Shown: one piece after another, positions 8,981 to 18,265 of the stretch
Numbering within the stretch: position 1 is the first letter of the stretch
Layout: every line of letters begins with the position of its first letter
Position numbers and translations under genes: made by a program
NCBI RefSeq assembly: GCF_003014495.1
Contig: NZ_PYGC01000001.1
Coordinates: 310,001 to 374,000, forward strand
DNA: 64,000 nucleotides
From: Prolixibacter denitrificans
GTDB taxonomy: Bacteria > Bacteroidota > Bacteroidia > Bacteroidales > Prolixibacteraceae
Direction of reading: 5' to 3'
Notes under the pieces: model-generated
The model's input: only the letters and a program-made list of their open reading frames with translations
Told to the model about the DNA's origin: nothing
The model's database searches: none

Positions 8981-10294
8981 ATGCTTCGTAAATTCACCAT
9001 ACGTACTATTTTCATCCTCACGGCTTCTCTCCTCTTTGGGCCCAGAATATCAGCAAAAAATTTACCGCAAAAAGACAATCCCGATAATGAAAACCTCCTG
9101 ACGAATCAGGTTTACAGCGATAATATTCATACTGTTCAGTTTTATAGGGAAGGATGGGAATTTTCGCAGCCTGTTCTTGTTTTGGGCTCCGACCAACATT
9201 TGGTTCTTAAATTCGATGACCTTTCCGGTGAAGCACAAACCTACAGCTACACCATCAAACATTGCTCTGCCGACTGGACTCCTTCCAGTTTGATTGAGTC
9301 GGAATACCTTGACGGATTTTTTGAAAATACCATTGACGATTATGAATATTCGGTGAATACGACGATTCCCTACGTCAACTACCTGCTCCGAATCCCGAAT
9401 GACGATGTCAAACCGAAAATTTCGGGCAATTACGTTTTAACTGTCTGGAACAATTACGATCACACAAAACCAGTACTTACCCGGCGTTTTTTTGTGGTTG
9501 ACCAGAAAGTGAGCGTAACCGGAAAAGTAAAACCGGCCACTTACGACAGCTACAGGGGACCAAATCAGGAAGTTGATTTTGCGATACAACACCCCGATTT
9601 TTCCATACAGAATCCGCGCGACGAAGTGAAAGTTTTGCTGATGCAAAACGGGCGCTGGGATAATGCAAAAACGGATTTGCTTCCACAGTTTATTAGTGAA
9701 AACTCGTTAGTTTACGATTACAGCGAAGAAAACGTGTTCAAGGGAGGAAATGAATTCCGGAATTTCGACATGAAAAGCCTGAGAGTAAACGGAAAAGGCA
9801 TTGCCGGAATCCAATATTTATCGCCGCTCTTCCACGTTACCCTGTATCCCGACAAGGACCGCCACGGACAGGATTACCACTTTGAAAACGATTTGGACGG
9901 GCATTATCTCGTGAAACGGGACAATGTGACTGACAGTGATGTGGAAGCCGACTACGCTATGGTCCATTTTTCACTCGACATTCAGGCACCGCTTACCGAA
10001 GGAAACATTTATGTGTTCGGTGAACTTTCGGGCTGGCAGTGCAATCCATCCAACCAGATGACATACAGCATCGAACGCAAACAATACGAATTGGCTCTGC
10101 TGCTGAAACAAGGATTTTACGACTACGAATATGCTTATGTGCGGAACGATGATGGAAAGATCGACACCTCGCTGTTGGAAGGCAGCCACGTGGAAACCGA
10201 AAATAATTACCAGATTTTTGTTTACTACCGCGGCATCAGTTCGCGCTACGACCAGTTAATCGGCTACCAGGTTATTAATTCGGCCAATCAGTAG
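8981..10294 (+). CDS. Type IX secretion system plug protein (former DUF5103)
   Basis: The 437-residue protein has a signal peptide (cleavage probably after RISA, residue ~25). It then matches the layout of the T9SS plug protein family (previously DUF5103), with a first beta domain containing QFYREGWEFSQPVLVLGSDQ and a C-terminal Ig-like or CBM48-like domain containing NIYVFGELSGWQCNPSNQM. In the Flavobacterium SprA translocon, Plug closes the periplasmic side of the pore. The gene stands alone and is divergent from nqrA. It implies a type IX system, consistent with the T9SS-tailed CotH protein at 47589. Confidence 0.85.
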   Translation: MLRKFTIRTIFILTASLLFGPRISAKNLPQKDNPDNENLLTNQVYSDNIHTVQFYREGWEFSQPVLVLGSDQHLVLKFDDLSGEAQTYSYTIKHCSADWTPSSLIESEYLDGFFENTIDDYEYSVNTTIPYVNYLLRIPNDDVKPKISGNYVLTVWNNYDHTKPVLTRRFFVVDQKVSVTGKVKPATYDSYRGPNQEVDFAIQHPDFSIQNPRDEVKVLLMQNGRWDNAKTDLLPQFISENSLVYDYSEENVFKGGNEFRNFDMKSLRVNGKGIAGIQYLSPLFHVTLYPDKDRHGQDYHFENDLDGHYLVKRDNVTDSDVEADYAMVHFSLDIQAPLTEGNIYVFGELSGWQCNPSNQMTYSIERKQYELALLLKQGFYDYEYAYVRNDDGKIDTSLLEGSHVETENNYQIFVYYRGISSRYDQLIGYQVINSANQ

Positions 10295-10418
10295 GTTCTG
10301 CACACAGGCCGAAAGACATTTCCAACACTCCCGAAACCGTCAGACACAGAAGAAGTAATTCTTTCGTGTAACATTTTTGTATTACTTTCGCGGCGCAAAT
10401 TTTATCGACAATTAAACC

Positions 10419-12248
10419 ATGCGCGAAAGACTAACGGCTTTTCTGAGACTTTTTATTTTCTGGTTTTCCTATTTTATTAGTGCCCGAATATTTTTTGCCG
10501 TTTACGAAGTTTCGCTTACGCGGAAATATGCTTTTAGTGAAATCCTGCTCGCTTTTCTACACGGTTCCCGCCTCGATCTGTCGGCTACTGGCTATTTTCT
10601 GATGTTAAACGGGTTGTTACTAACGTTATCCATCATTAGTGGAGCGAATGTCTTCCGGAAAATCATTCTTGGAATCAACCGGTTCTTCATCGTTCTTTTC
10701 GCGCTGGTCATTGTAGGCGATGCGGAAATCTACCGCAACTGGGGCAGTCACCTCGACAGCACTCCGCTGATGTACCTCAACACTCCCAAAGAGATGTTGG
10801 CGTCAACCTCAGCCGGAAGATGGATTCTGCTCTTTACCTTAATTTTTTCCTTTGCGGGATTATGGCTCTTTCTTTTCAAGAAATTCGTTTCTCCCAAAGT
10901 CAACTTTTTAAACGCTGTCAGGTATACCTATGCGCTCCCTATGCTGTTGCTCACCGGCGCAATGATTCTTCCCGTCAGGGGAAGTCTGGGAATTGCCCCC
11001 ATCAACACCGGCTCGGTTTATTTTAGTAAGGATTTGTACCCGAACCACGTTGCAGTCAACTCGGTCTGGAACTTTTTGTACAGCCTGAAGAAACTGCGCA
11101 AGATGAATCCACCGTACCGTTTCATGCCCAATGAAAAAGCAGATTCGTTGTTTCATAACTTCTACGCCCATCAAGGTAGTACAAAACACCTTCTGAAAAC
11201 AGAGCACCCCAATGTTGTCTTGATCCTGTTGGAAAGTTTCACGGCAAAAATGATTGAACCGCTCGGCGGTGTTCCCGGAGTAACTCCGAACCTGAACCGG
11301 TGGTGCCACAATGGAATTTTATTTGATCATGTATATGCTTCGGGCGACCGGTCTGCAAAGGGAATTGTGGCCGTAGTGAGTGGTTTTCCGGCACAACCGA
11401 CCGCCTCCATCATCAAGCTTCCGCAGAAAACCCAACAGCTTCCGTTCATCAGTCGTGAAATGAAAAATGTAGGCTATAACTGCAGTTACTACTATGGCGG
11501 GAACGTCGATTTTGCCAATATGCGCAGCTACATTACGCTTGCAGGTTTCGATACCATTGTTTCGAAGAAAGATTTTCCGGAAAAAGACTGCAATTCCAAA
11601 TGGGGAGTGCACGACCACGTCATGTTCAAGCGGCTGTACGACGATATCTCAAAAAGCAAGGAACCGTTTTTCAAAATGCTGTTCACGCTGAGTTCCCACG
11701 AACCGTTTGATGTTCCCATGAAGACTGTTATCAAAGGAGACGATGAGGCATCGAAGTTCATGAACTCGGCTTATTACACCGATAAGTGTCTGGGAGCTTT
11801 CCTCGATTCGGCCCGGAAAAGCAACTGGTGGAACAACACATTAATCGTTATGGTGGCTGACCACGGACATCCGCAGCCGGGAAATTCGTTGCCGACCGAT
11901 CCGCTCAAATACCACATCCCCCTACTCTTCACCGGCGGAGCACTGGCTGTTACTGACACTGTAGTTCACACATTCGGTAGTCAGACTGACATCGCGGCTA
12001 CGTTGCTACACCAGTTGAGCCTGAACGCGAACCAATTTCGTTACAGCAAAGACTTACTGGCCGACAGCACAAAAAGTTTTTCCTTTTTTGCCTTCAACAA
12101 TGGTTTCGGATTTCTGAGCGATTCGGCTACTCGTGTTTTTGACAACACTGCAAAAGAATACGTCACATTAAAGGATTCGACGAAAGAGAACGACGCTTTT
12201 GGAAAGGCTTATTTGCAGGTAATGTGGAACGACTTTTTGAATAAATAA
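10419..12248 (+). CDS. LTA synthase-like sulfatase-fold phosphotransferase
   Basis: The 609-residue protein has about five N-terminal membrane helices (residues 1-190) followed by an extracytoplasmic alkaline-phosphatase/sulfatase domain. Metal- and nucleophile-site elements are visible: NVVLILLESFTAK (metal Glu), the nucleophile region ASGDRSAKGIVAVVSG, and the metal motif ADHGHPQPG. In Gram-negative bacteria such proteins transfer phosphoglycerol or phosphoethanolamine to glycans or lipids; the substrate here is unknown. A near-consensus -7 element (TACTTTCG, 10383-10390) precedes it. Confidence 0.85.
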   Translation: MRERLTAFLRLFIFWFSYFISARIFFAVYEVSLTRKYAFSEILLAFLHGSRLDLSATGYFLMLNGLLLTLSIISGANVFRKIILGINRFFIVLFALVIVGDAEIYRNWGSHLDSTPLMYLNTPKEMLASTSAGRWILLFTLIFSFAGLWLFLFKKFVSPKVNFLNAVRYTYALPMLLLTGAMILPVRGSLGIAPINTGSVYFSKDLYPNHVAVNSVWNFLYSLKKLRKMNPPYRFMPNEKADSLFHNFYAHQGSTKHLLKTEHPNVVLILLESFTAKMIEPLGGVPGVTPNLNRWCHNGILFDHVYASGDRSAKGIVAVVSGFPAQPTASIIKLPQKTQQLPFISREMKNVGYNCSYYYGGNVDFANMRSYITLAGFDTIVSKKDFPEKDCNSKWGVHDHVMFKRLYDDISKSKEPFFKMLFTLSSHEPFDVPMKTVIKGDDEASKFMNSAYYTDKCLGAFLDSARKSNWWNNTLIVMVADHGHPQPGNSLPTDPLKYHIPLLFTGGALAVTDTVVHTFGSQTDIAATLLHQLSLNANQFRYSKDLLADSTKSFSFFAFNNGFGFLSDSATRVFDNTAKEYVTLKDSTKENDAFGKAYLQVMWNDFLNK

Positions 12249-12280
12249 GACAAGGTCAATTCAGGGAAAATCTCAGGCAA

Positions 12281-14374
12281 TTAAACAACACGGAGGAATC
12301 CGTTGCCCGCTTCGATAGGAATCACAAAAAAGAATTTGGACCCTTTTCCCGATTCGGAGGACACCTCTAACCGCGATCCCAATTTATCGACAAAATCCTG
12401 GGCAACCGATAGTCCAATTCCTGTTCCGCCATATTCGCGGGTCAGGCTGTTATCGAGCTGATGAAAGCGCCGGAATATGTCTTTATGCATTTCAACCGGA
12501 ATTCCAATGCCGGTATCGCGCACAAAAAATTCGATGTTATTCTGCTCCAGCAAACGGTAACCAAACTCAATTTCACCCTCGTGTGTAAACTTCACGGCAT
12601 TGTCGAGCAGGTTCTCCATGATATCCCTGATTTTATTGCCATCGGAGTAAATGGAAAACTGCGGATTATCGTTACCAGTTGAAATATTCAGTAGCAGATG
12701 TTTTCTTCCACGCTGCTCTTTTTCATAAATGAATTGCCGGTGCAGATCAACCATCAGGTTATTAACAGAGAAGAATTGCTTTTTGACTTCAATCTGGCCA
12801 CTTTCAATCCGGGCCAGTTTAATCATATCGTTTATCAGATGCAGCAGCGTTTGTCCATTTTTGGTAATCAACTGAAGATATTTGTCGCGCTCGGCTTTGG
12901 GAACTTCTTCTGCAATCAGCATGTTCGAGAACCCGAGAATAGCATTCATCGGGGTACGTACTTCGTGCGAAATATTCTGCAGGAACGCTGATTTGAGTCG
13001 ATCGGCTTCTTCTGCCTTTTTTTTGGCTTCTTCCAGTCGTTGTTCGGCCAGCTTCCGCTTGGTAATATCGCGCGAAACAGCCATTACTGCAACGTCAGAC
13101 AATTTCACCATCCGCATTTCAAACAAACAGGTTCCCCTACCGGGAATCTCTAGTGCATATTCGATAGTTTCAATCGCATCGAATTTGATTACTGTTTGGA
13201 TGGAGTGAAAAACCTGACGCACCATGCGCTCTGTAAATCCCACTTCAAAAATAGAACTGCCAATAATATCGTCGGGCGCGATATCGATTCCTTCCTCTTC
13301 CTTCGCTACGTAGTCAATGTAAGTGCCGTCCTTATCAATAACGAAGAAAATATCAGGGATGGTTTCCAACAATAATTTATACCGATGCCGACTGGCAGAC
13401 AAATCATCCAATGTTTTTTTCGCTGCCGTCACATCGCTGAACATTCCGATTAACTCTTCGGATTCGAGATGGAGAATGGAGATTTCGTACCACTTCTCCA
13501 TATGCGGAACATAAATTTCGTACTTGCTTTTCTTCCCGTTCAGGAAAATCGCTTGCCAATCGACTTTGTCCCGAAATATCTTTTGAAAAACAGATGATGC
13601 CGGACGGCCCCGAACTTCGCTATTCTTCACACCGAACATTTCCTCAAATGCCGGATTGACCCGCAACATTCGCAACCCCGTTTTCTGCCCCTGTTCATCA
13701 CGAATATAGGACATGTGCAGTATTCCGTCGGGAATCTGAAGCAGAATACTACCGACTCGCCTTTGCTGCATAACCAGCCGTTCGGTCGTTTCCTCAAATG
13801 CTCTGCGGTTGAACGAAAAAATAATGTAGGAGAGGAACCAAACCACCAGGTAAATCAGCAGTGGATTGATATAAGGATTATGATCGGGCCAGAAAACAGA
13901 CATTATATATCCATGATCTTTCACCCACCATGTATGAAGAAATAGCGTGGTAAACGATATGACGAAATAAATGAGAAATTGTATCTGCCTTTCGGCGAAG
14001 ATGAGCAGAAAGAACAACCCAAAAATCAGCGCGCTTATCGTAAGTGGAATAGACTGCTCTGGTGGCAGCATGGCATATTCCGAAGAAATAAACAGAAAAT
14101 AAACCGGGATTGGAAGAAGATGAATGAGACCAACCGCAGCACTTCGCTGACCTTTACTAACAAAATAATAACCGAGAATTGCAATCCCGAAAAGGCTTAA
14201 CTCTCCCTGATAATTATTACGGGTCGGGAAACTAAATGAATCAAAGATAATCCAGCCGGATGTAAGAATAATGGCGGCGAGATAAAAAAAGAAAAGCGTC
14301 CGGATTTTTCTCAGATCTCCATGAGTTGCTGCAGGATATGCTTTTCCAATAAAGTTGAATAATTTTTCAAACAT
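12281..14374 (-). CDS. Membrane PAS-domain sensor histidine kinase
   Basis: The 697-residue protein has about six membrane helices in residues 25-190, then two PAS domains (about 205-320 and 330-440). A short coiled linker leads to the HisKA domain with phospho-acceptor His470 in NISHEVRTPMNAI. The HATPase_c domain has its N box at DNAVKFTHEG (N592), G1 box at RDTGIGIP and G2 box at GGTGIGLSV. No receiver domain is fused and no response regulator is adjacent, so the partner is unknown. The signal is not identifiable; the N-terminal helices probably sense something in or near the membrane. Confidence 0.9.
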   Translation of the reverse strand: MFEKLFNFIGKAYPAATHGDLRKIRTLFFFYLAAIILTSGWIIFDSFSFPTRNNYQGELSLFGIAILGYYFVSKGQRSAAVGLIHLLPIPVYFLFISSEYAMLPPEQSIPLTISALIFGLFFLLIFAERQIQFLIYFVISFTTLFLHTWWVKDHGYIMSVFWPDHNPYINPLLIYLVVWFLSYIIFSFNRRAFEETTERLVMQQRRVGSILLQIPDGILHMSYIRDEQGQKTGLRMLRVNPAFEEMFGVKNSEVRGRPASSVFQKIFRDKVDWQAIFLNGKKSKYEIYVPHMEKWYEISILHLESEELIGMFSDVTAAKKTLDDLSASRHRYKLLLETIPDIFFVIDKDGTYIDYVAKEEEGIDIAPDDIIGSSIFEVGFTERMVRQVFHSIQTVIKFDAIETIEYALEIPGRGTCLFEMRMVKLSDVAVMAVSRDITKRKLAEQRLEEAKKKAEEADRLKSAFLQNISHEVRTPMNAILGFSNMLIAEEVPKAERDKYLQLITKNGQTLLHLINDMIKLARIESGQIEVKKQFFSVNNLMVDLHRQFIYEKEQRGRKHLLLNISTGNDNPQFSIYSDGNKIRDIMENLLDNAVKFTHEGEIEFGYRLLEQNNIEFFVRDTGIGIPVEMHKDIFRRFHQLDNSLTREYGGTGIGLSVAQDFVDKLGSRLEVSSESGKGSKFFFVIPIEAGNGFLRVV

Positions 14375-14534
14375 CTAATCCCCAGGGTTAGTTTTGCAAT
14401 TTTAAGCAATTAAAAATAGTAATTTTTCTTCCTCCTACAATTTCGTCTTTTTTCTGTCTCGCTTCCTCACCGCGTGAATAAAGGGAACAGCTCTAAAGCT
14501 GATTTTTATTAGCAAATCTCTACATCTAAATCCA

Positions 14535-14542
14535 TAGATTTG
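14535..14542 (+). promoter_or_regulatory. TAnnTTTG -7 element before pruA
   Basis: TAGATTTG matches the Bacteroidota -7 consensus about 60 bases upstream of pruA. No convincing -33 element is visible. Confidence 0.4.
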
Positions 14543-14604
14543 TTGCAAAAGGAATAAAAAATTTTATCCTAAACATATATAATAACGCAAAAATACAGAA
14601 AATC

Positions 14605-16242
14605 ATGCCCAAAGGATTCTTTAATATTCCTGAAGTAAAAAATGAGCCGGTAAAGAGCTATGCTCCAGGCACACCGGAACGTAAGGAATTACAGGAAAAA
14701 ATCAAAGAACTGCGCTCGATGACAGTTAGCCTTCCAATGATTATTGGAGGAAGAGAAGTAACAACCGATAAGAAGATTGAAATGCGCCCGCCGCATGATT
14801 TGGGGCACCTGCTGGGACACTATTACCAGGGTGATGCTTCGCATGTAAGTCAGGCAATCGACGCTGCTCTTGAGGCCCGCGAAAAGTGGTCCAAGATGTC
14901 ATGGCAGCACCGTGCCGCTATCTTCCTGAAAGCAGCCGACTTGCTCTCAGGTCCGTATCGTTCAAAAATCAACGCTGCGACCATGCTGGGACAGTCGAAA
15001 AATGCTTTCCAGTCAGAGATTGACGCAGCCTGCGAGTTGGCAGATTTCTACCGCTACGGTGTGAAATGCATGGTTGATATCTACGAAATGCAACCTGAGT
15101 CTTCAAAAGGAATATGGAACTACGCGGCTTACCGCCCGCTCGAAGGTTTCGTTTTCGCTTTGACTCCTTTCAACTTCACGTCCATCGCCGGTAACCTTCC
15201 GGTTGCTCCGGCACTGATGGGTAATACCGTTGTTTGGAAACCATCGAAAACCGCTGTTTATTCTGCAGCTGTTATCATGGAAGTGTTGCGCGAAGCAGGC
15301 GTTCCGGACGGAGTAATCAACCTGGTTCATGTGTCAGGACCGACTGCAGCTGATGTTGTATTCAGTCATCCTGATTTTGCCGGAATTCACTTCACCGGTT
15401 CAACCGGAGTCTTCCAGAACATTTGGAAAACCATTGGTGAGAATATTCACAAATACAAAACTTACCCGCGCATCGTTGGTGAAACCGGCGGTAAAGACTT
15501 CATCTTCGCCGACAATACAGCCGACATCGATGCATTGGCTACTGCATTTGTTCGCGGTGCTTTCGAATACCAGGGACAAAAATGTTCTGCAGCTTCCCGT
15601 ATTTACATTCCGAAGAGCATCTGGCCGAAGGCTTGGGCAGCTATCGAAGCTCAGTTGAAAACCGTTAAAATGGGTGGACCGGAAGACTTCACCAACTTTG
15701 TTAACGCGGTTATTGACGAATCTTCTTTCGATAAACTGAAAGGTTTTATCGACAACGCTCAAAAAGATGCAGACGCTGAAGTAATCTTCGGAGGAAAATG
15801 CGACAAGAGCAAAGGTTACTTTATTGAGCCTACTGTTATTCTGGCTCATAAGCCTGATTACATCACCATGCAGGAAGAACTGTTTGGACCTGTAGTAACA
15901 GTTTATGTCTACGAAGACGACAAACTCGACGAAACACTAACCATCCTGGATAATACCTCGATGTACGCGTTGACCGGAGCTGTTTTCTCTCAGAACCGTT
16001 ACAGCATTGAGAAGATTATGGACCGACTGGAAAATGCAGCCGGCAACTTCTACATCAACGATAAACCGACCGGAGCCGTTGTCGGACAGCAACCATTCGG
16101 TGGAGCCCGTGGTTCGGGAACTAACGACAAAGCCGGTTCAGTTTTCAACTTTATTCGTTGGGTATCGATGCGGGCAGTTAAAGAGAACTTTGTTCCGCCG
16201 CACAACTACATGTATCCAAACTTCCTTCCCGATAAGGAGTAG
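14605..16242 (+). CDS. pruA: L-glutamate gamma-semialdehyde (1-pyrroline-5-carboxylate) dehydrogenase
   Basis: This enzyme oxidises glutamate semialdehyde, derived from proline or ornithine, to glutamate with NAD+. The 545-residue length and N-terminal extension match the stand-alone P5CDH type rather than bifunctional PutA. The catalytic Cys327 (GQKCSAASR) and general-base Glu293 (VGETGGKDF) are present, as are TPFNFTSIAGN in the cofactor pocket and the C-terminal QQPFGGARGSGTNDK. No proline dehydrogenase is adjacent. A good terminator follows, so it is probably monocistronic. Confidence 0.95.
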   Translation: MPKGFFNIPEVKNEPVKSYAPGTPERKELQEKIKELRSMTVSLPMIIGGREVTTDKKIEMRPPHDLGHLLGHYYQGDASHVSQAIDAALEAREKWSKMSWQHRAAIFLKAADLLSGPYRSKINAATMLGQSKNAFQSEIDAACELADFYRYGVKCMVDIYEMQPESSKGIWNYAAYRPLEGFVFALTPFNFTSIAGNLPVAPALMGNTVVWKPSKTAVYSAAVIMEVLREAGVPDGVINLVHVSGPTAADVVFSHPDFAGIHFTGSTGVFQNIWKTIGENIHKYKTYPRIVGETGGKDFIFADNTADIDALATAFVRGAFEYQGQKCSAASRIYIPKSIWPKAWAAIEAQLKTVKMGGPEDFTNFVNAVIDESSFDKLKGFIDNAQKDADAEVIFGGKCDKSKGYFIEPTVILAHKPDYITMQEELFGPVVTVYVYEDDKLDETLTILDNTSMYALTGAVFSQNRYSIEKIMDRLENAAGNFYINDKPTGAVVGQQPFGGARGSGTNDKAGSVFNFIRWVSMRAVKENFVPPHNYMYPNFLPDKE

Positions 16243-16270
16243 GATAGTTAAGCATACTTTCATAGTTCAA

Positions 16271-16300
16271 GAGGAACCTTTTTGCAGGGTTCCTCTTTTT
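16271..16300 (+). terminator. Intrinsic terminator after pruA
   Basis: An 8-bp stem, GAGGAACC (16271-16278) with GGTTCCTC (16288-16295), is followed by a T run. It covers an in-frame ATG at 16282 of the next gene and so argues against that upstream start. Confidence 0.85.
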
Positions 16301-16347
16301 CTTTTAAAAAGGATTGTTTTAATTTGAATAAAAATCAGAAAGTCAAC

Positions 16348-16647
16348 ATGCCGAAAATCCCACGGATATTACTCAGAATTGTAGCCAATAAATATTTGCT
16401 GGCTTTTGTAATATTCTTCGTGTGGATGACTTTTCTGGACGATCACAATTTTATTTCGCTGTTTCAAGACCAACAGAAGCTCCATAAGTTAAAAGCCGAC
16501 AAAGCTTATTATGAGCATAAAATTGAATCGGACCGCAGGAAATTAAAAGAGTTACAGACAGATTCTCAAAACCTTGAAAAGTTTGCCCGCGAGCAATACC
16601 TGATGAAAAAGAAAAACGAAGACATCTTCATTATCGAAGAAAAATAA
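16348..16647 (+). CDS. Septum formation initiator (FtsB/DivIC-like) protein
   Basis: This 99-residue bitopic protein has a basic N-terminus, one membrane helix (about residues 13-30, LLAFVIFFVWMTF) and a coiled coil (QDQQKLHKLKADKAYYEHKI onward). It ends in the FAREQYLMKKKNEDIFIIEE signature of the DivIC/FtsB family. It would act in the divisome at the inner membrane. The ATG at 16348 is chosen because the longer frame starts inside the pruA terminator. Confidence 0.9.
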   Translation: MPKIPRILLRIVANKYLLAFVIFFVWMTFLDDHNFISLFQDQQKLHKLKADKAYYEHKIESDRRKLKELQTDSQNLEKFAREQYLMKKKNEDIFIIEEK

Positions 16648-16786
16648 TTCGTTTTTTAAACAGGCATAGTTTTTGTTTTTCACGTATTTGCATGGCAGAA
16701 CCAGACCTGAAAAGGCATGGCTGCGGGCTTTAGGTATTTGATAAATCATGATTAATTTCTAATTTACTTAAGAAGAACAACCGATT

Positions 16787-17365
16787 ATGCAATTCGATTT
16801 CTTCAAAATAGAAAGCCAGATTGCTCCGAAACAAGGTCGAATCATTATTTCGGAACCTTTCCTACCGGGAAATTATTTCAACCGGTCGGCAGTTCTTCTT
16901 GTGGAGCATTCAACAGAAGGAGCGGTTGGATTCATCCTCAATAAACCGGTCGATTTTCCTGTACATGAGTTCATGAATGAGTTCACCAATTTCGAAACGC
17001 AGGTTTTCATTGGCGGGCCAGTAAGCACTAATATGATTTACTTCATCCATACGTTGGGTAATTTGGTTCCCGGAAGTGTAAAGGTAATGGACGACCTCTA
17101 TTGGGGCGGCGATTTCGATCACCTTAAAACGTTGATATCCTCCGGAGTTGTTAATCCAAATCAAGTTCGCTTTTTCCTCGGATATTCCGGATGGAGCGAA
17201 GGACAACTCGAAGCAGAAATTAAGGAGAATTCGTGGCTCGTAGCTGAGACCAACGTAAAAAGTATCATGGGAAGTGACCAGAATTTCTGGCTCGAAAGTG
17301 TCAAACAAGTTGGAGGTCGTTACAGCATGTGGCAAAATTTCCCGGAAGATCCGAACTGGAATTAA
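16787..17365 (+). CDS. YqgE/AlgH family protein
   Basis: The 192-residue protein is full length for the UPF0301/AlgH family, with conserved segments IISEPFLPGNYFNRSAVLLVEH, GFILNKPVD (split here by one residue group) and the FFLGYSGWSEGQLEAEI signature. Its molecular function is unproven; AlgH was first described as a regulator in Pseudomonas. It lies alone, and a terminator overlaps the end of the convergent gene. Confidence 0.93.
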   Translation: MQFDFFKIESQIAPKQGRIIISEPFLPGNYFNRSAVLLVEHSTEGAVGFILNKPVDFPVHEFMNEFTNFETQVFIGGPVSTNMIYFIHTLGNLVPGSVKVMDDLYWGGDFDHLKTLISSGVVNPNQVRFFLGYSGWSEGQLEAEIKENSWLVAETNVKSIMGSDQNFWLESVKQVGGRYSMWQNFPEDPNWN

Positions 17366-17383
17366 TCAATCATCGATATAACA

Positions 17384-18241
17384 TCAGCCTTTTGCACTGC
17401 GAAAGGCTTTTTTATTTTGCGCCATCAGCTGCAGTTTTTTCACGATTTCGAAAGTTTTGGTATTGTAGTATCGCCGGTTTCCAATCCCCATTACCCACTG
17501 AATTCCCAAAGCATTGTCAATCAGAAAGACCTCTTCTGCTTTTTCCAGTTCAGCAGTAGTAATCCTGTCATTTTCAACGGTCATAAAACCGGCTTGACGG
17601 GCTGCTTCGCTAACCATTTCCGTCAGCACAACCTTGTAGCCTTCACTTTTTTCGGAAGGTACATAAAGAACATTCTCCCGGATGAATCCAAACGACGTGC
17701 CAATTCCTTCACAGCAAAATCCGGCGTGGTTCAGCAAAATCATGTTCTGACGGCGCAGCGACTGCGCCTTTGCTGCTGCAATCATCCATAGAAACCGACT
17801 TCCGGTTTCGTACGGATTCATCACTGTATCCGATTTTTTCCCTTCGTTAAAGATGTCAATCAGCAAACCGTTTTCGTTCATCGGGAAAAAACCTCGGGGA
17901 ATTTCTTCTGCCGTCAGCAGTACATCGGTTCCTTTCATTCCGGGAAAAAGATAAATGACTACTCTCCCGGCCAGGTAAAACTTGTTCTTGTTCAGTAAGC
18001 GGGAAACATCGCGGCGCAGACGGGCACCTGCCAAATCGAAATCTTCAGGGAGGGCCAGATTCACCGCCCGGGTAGCAGCACACAGATAAGCATAGTTTTG
18101 CTCGTGAAACAGGATTTCGTTGTCCTCGGTTCGAAACCAGACTTTGATGCCGGCCTCGAGACGGAACAACTCATTTCCTGCAAACAACTTTTCGTCGGCA
18201 CGAAAAAATTTGCCGTTATATAGAACAAAACCACCTTTCAC
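17384..18241 (-). CDS. Class IV aminotransferase-like protein lacking the PLP lysine
   Basis: The 285-residue protein follows the class IV aminotransferase fold (BCAT/DAAT/PabC). Recognisable elements are LLNHAGFCCEGIGTSFGF, which aligns with the family's N-x-x-G-x-x-x-E signature (Glu178 kept), and AEEVFLIDNALGIQWV near the end. Where the PLP Lys is expected (K-x-G-G-N-Y-L in IlvE), this protein has Glu145 in ETGSRFL. The usual H-x-x-R near residue 46 reads HEQNY, so the Arg is also lost. The frame is otherwise intact. It is the last gene of a run amn-holA-rhomboid-gmhB. It may be a pseudoenzyme or have a new function; conventional transaminase or PabC activity is doubtful. Confidence 0.75.
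   Translation of the reverse strand: MKGGFVLYNGKFFRADEKLFAGNELFRLEAGIKVWFRTEDNEILFHEQNYAYLCAATRAVNLALPEDFDLAGARLRRDVSRLLNKNKFYLAGRVVIYLFPGMKGTDVLLTAEEIPRGFFPMNENGLLIDIFNEGKKSDTVMNPYETGSRFLWMIAAAKAQSLRRQNMILLNHAGFCCEGIGTSFGFIRENVLYVPSEKSEGYKVVLTEMVSEAARQAGFMTVENDRITTAELEKAEEVFLIDNALGIQWVMGIGNRRYYNTKTFEIVKKLQLMAQNKKAFRSAKG
17386..17414 (+). terminator. Intrinsic terminator after yqgE, inside the convergent gene's 3' end
   Basis: A 7-bp stem, AGCCTTT (17386-17392) with AAAGGCT (17402-17408), is followed by TTTTTT. It lies within the last codons of the minus-strand class IV gene. Confidence 0.75.
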
Positions 18242-18265
18242 TGAATTTTGTATTCTTTTAGAAAG

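Noticed and set aside
16282-16347. Longer N-terminus for the septum protein
   Set aside because: The upstream start lies inside the pruA terminator hairpin and the added residues break the normal short basic N-terminus.
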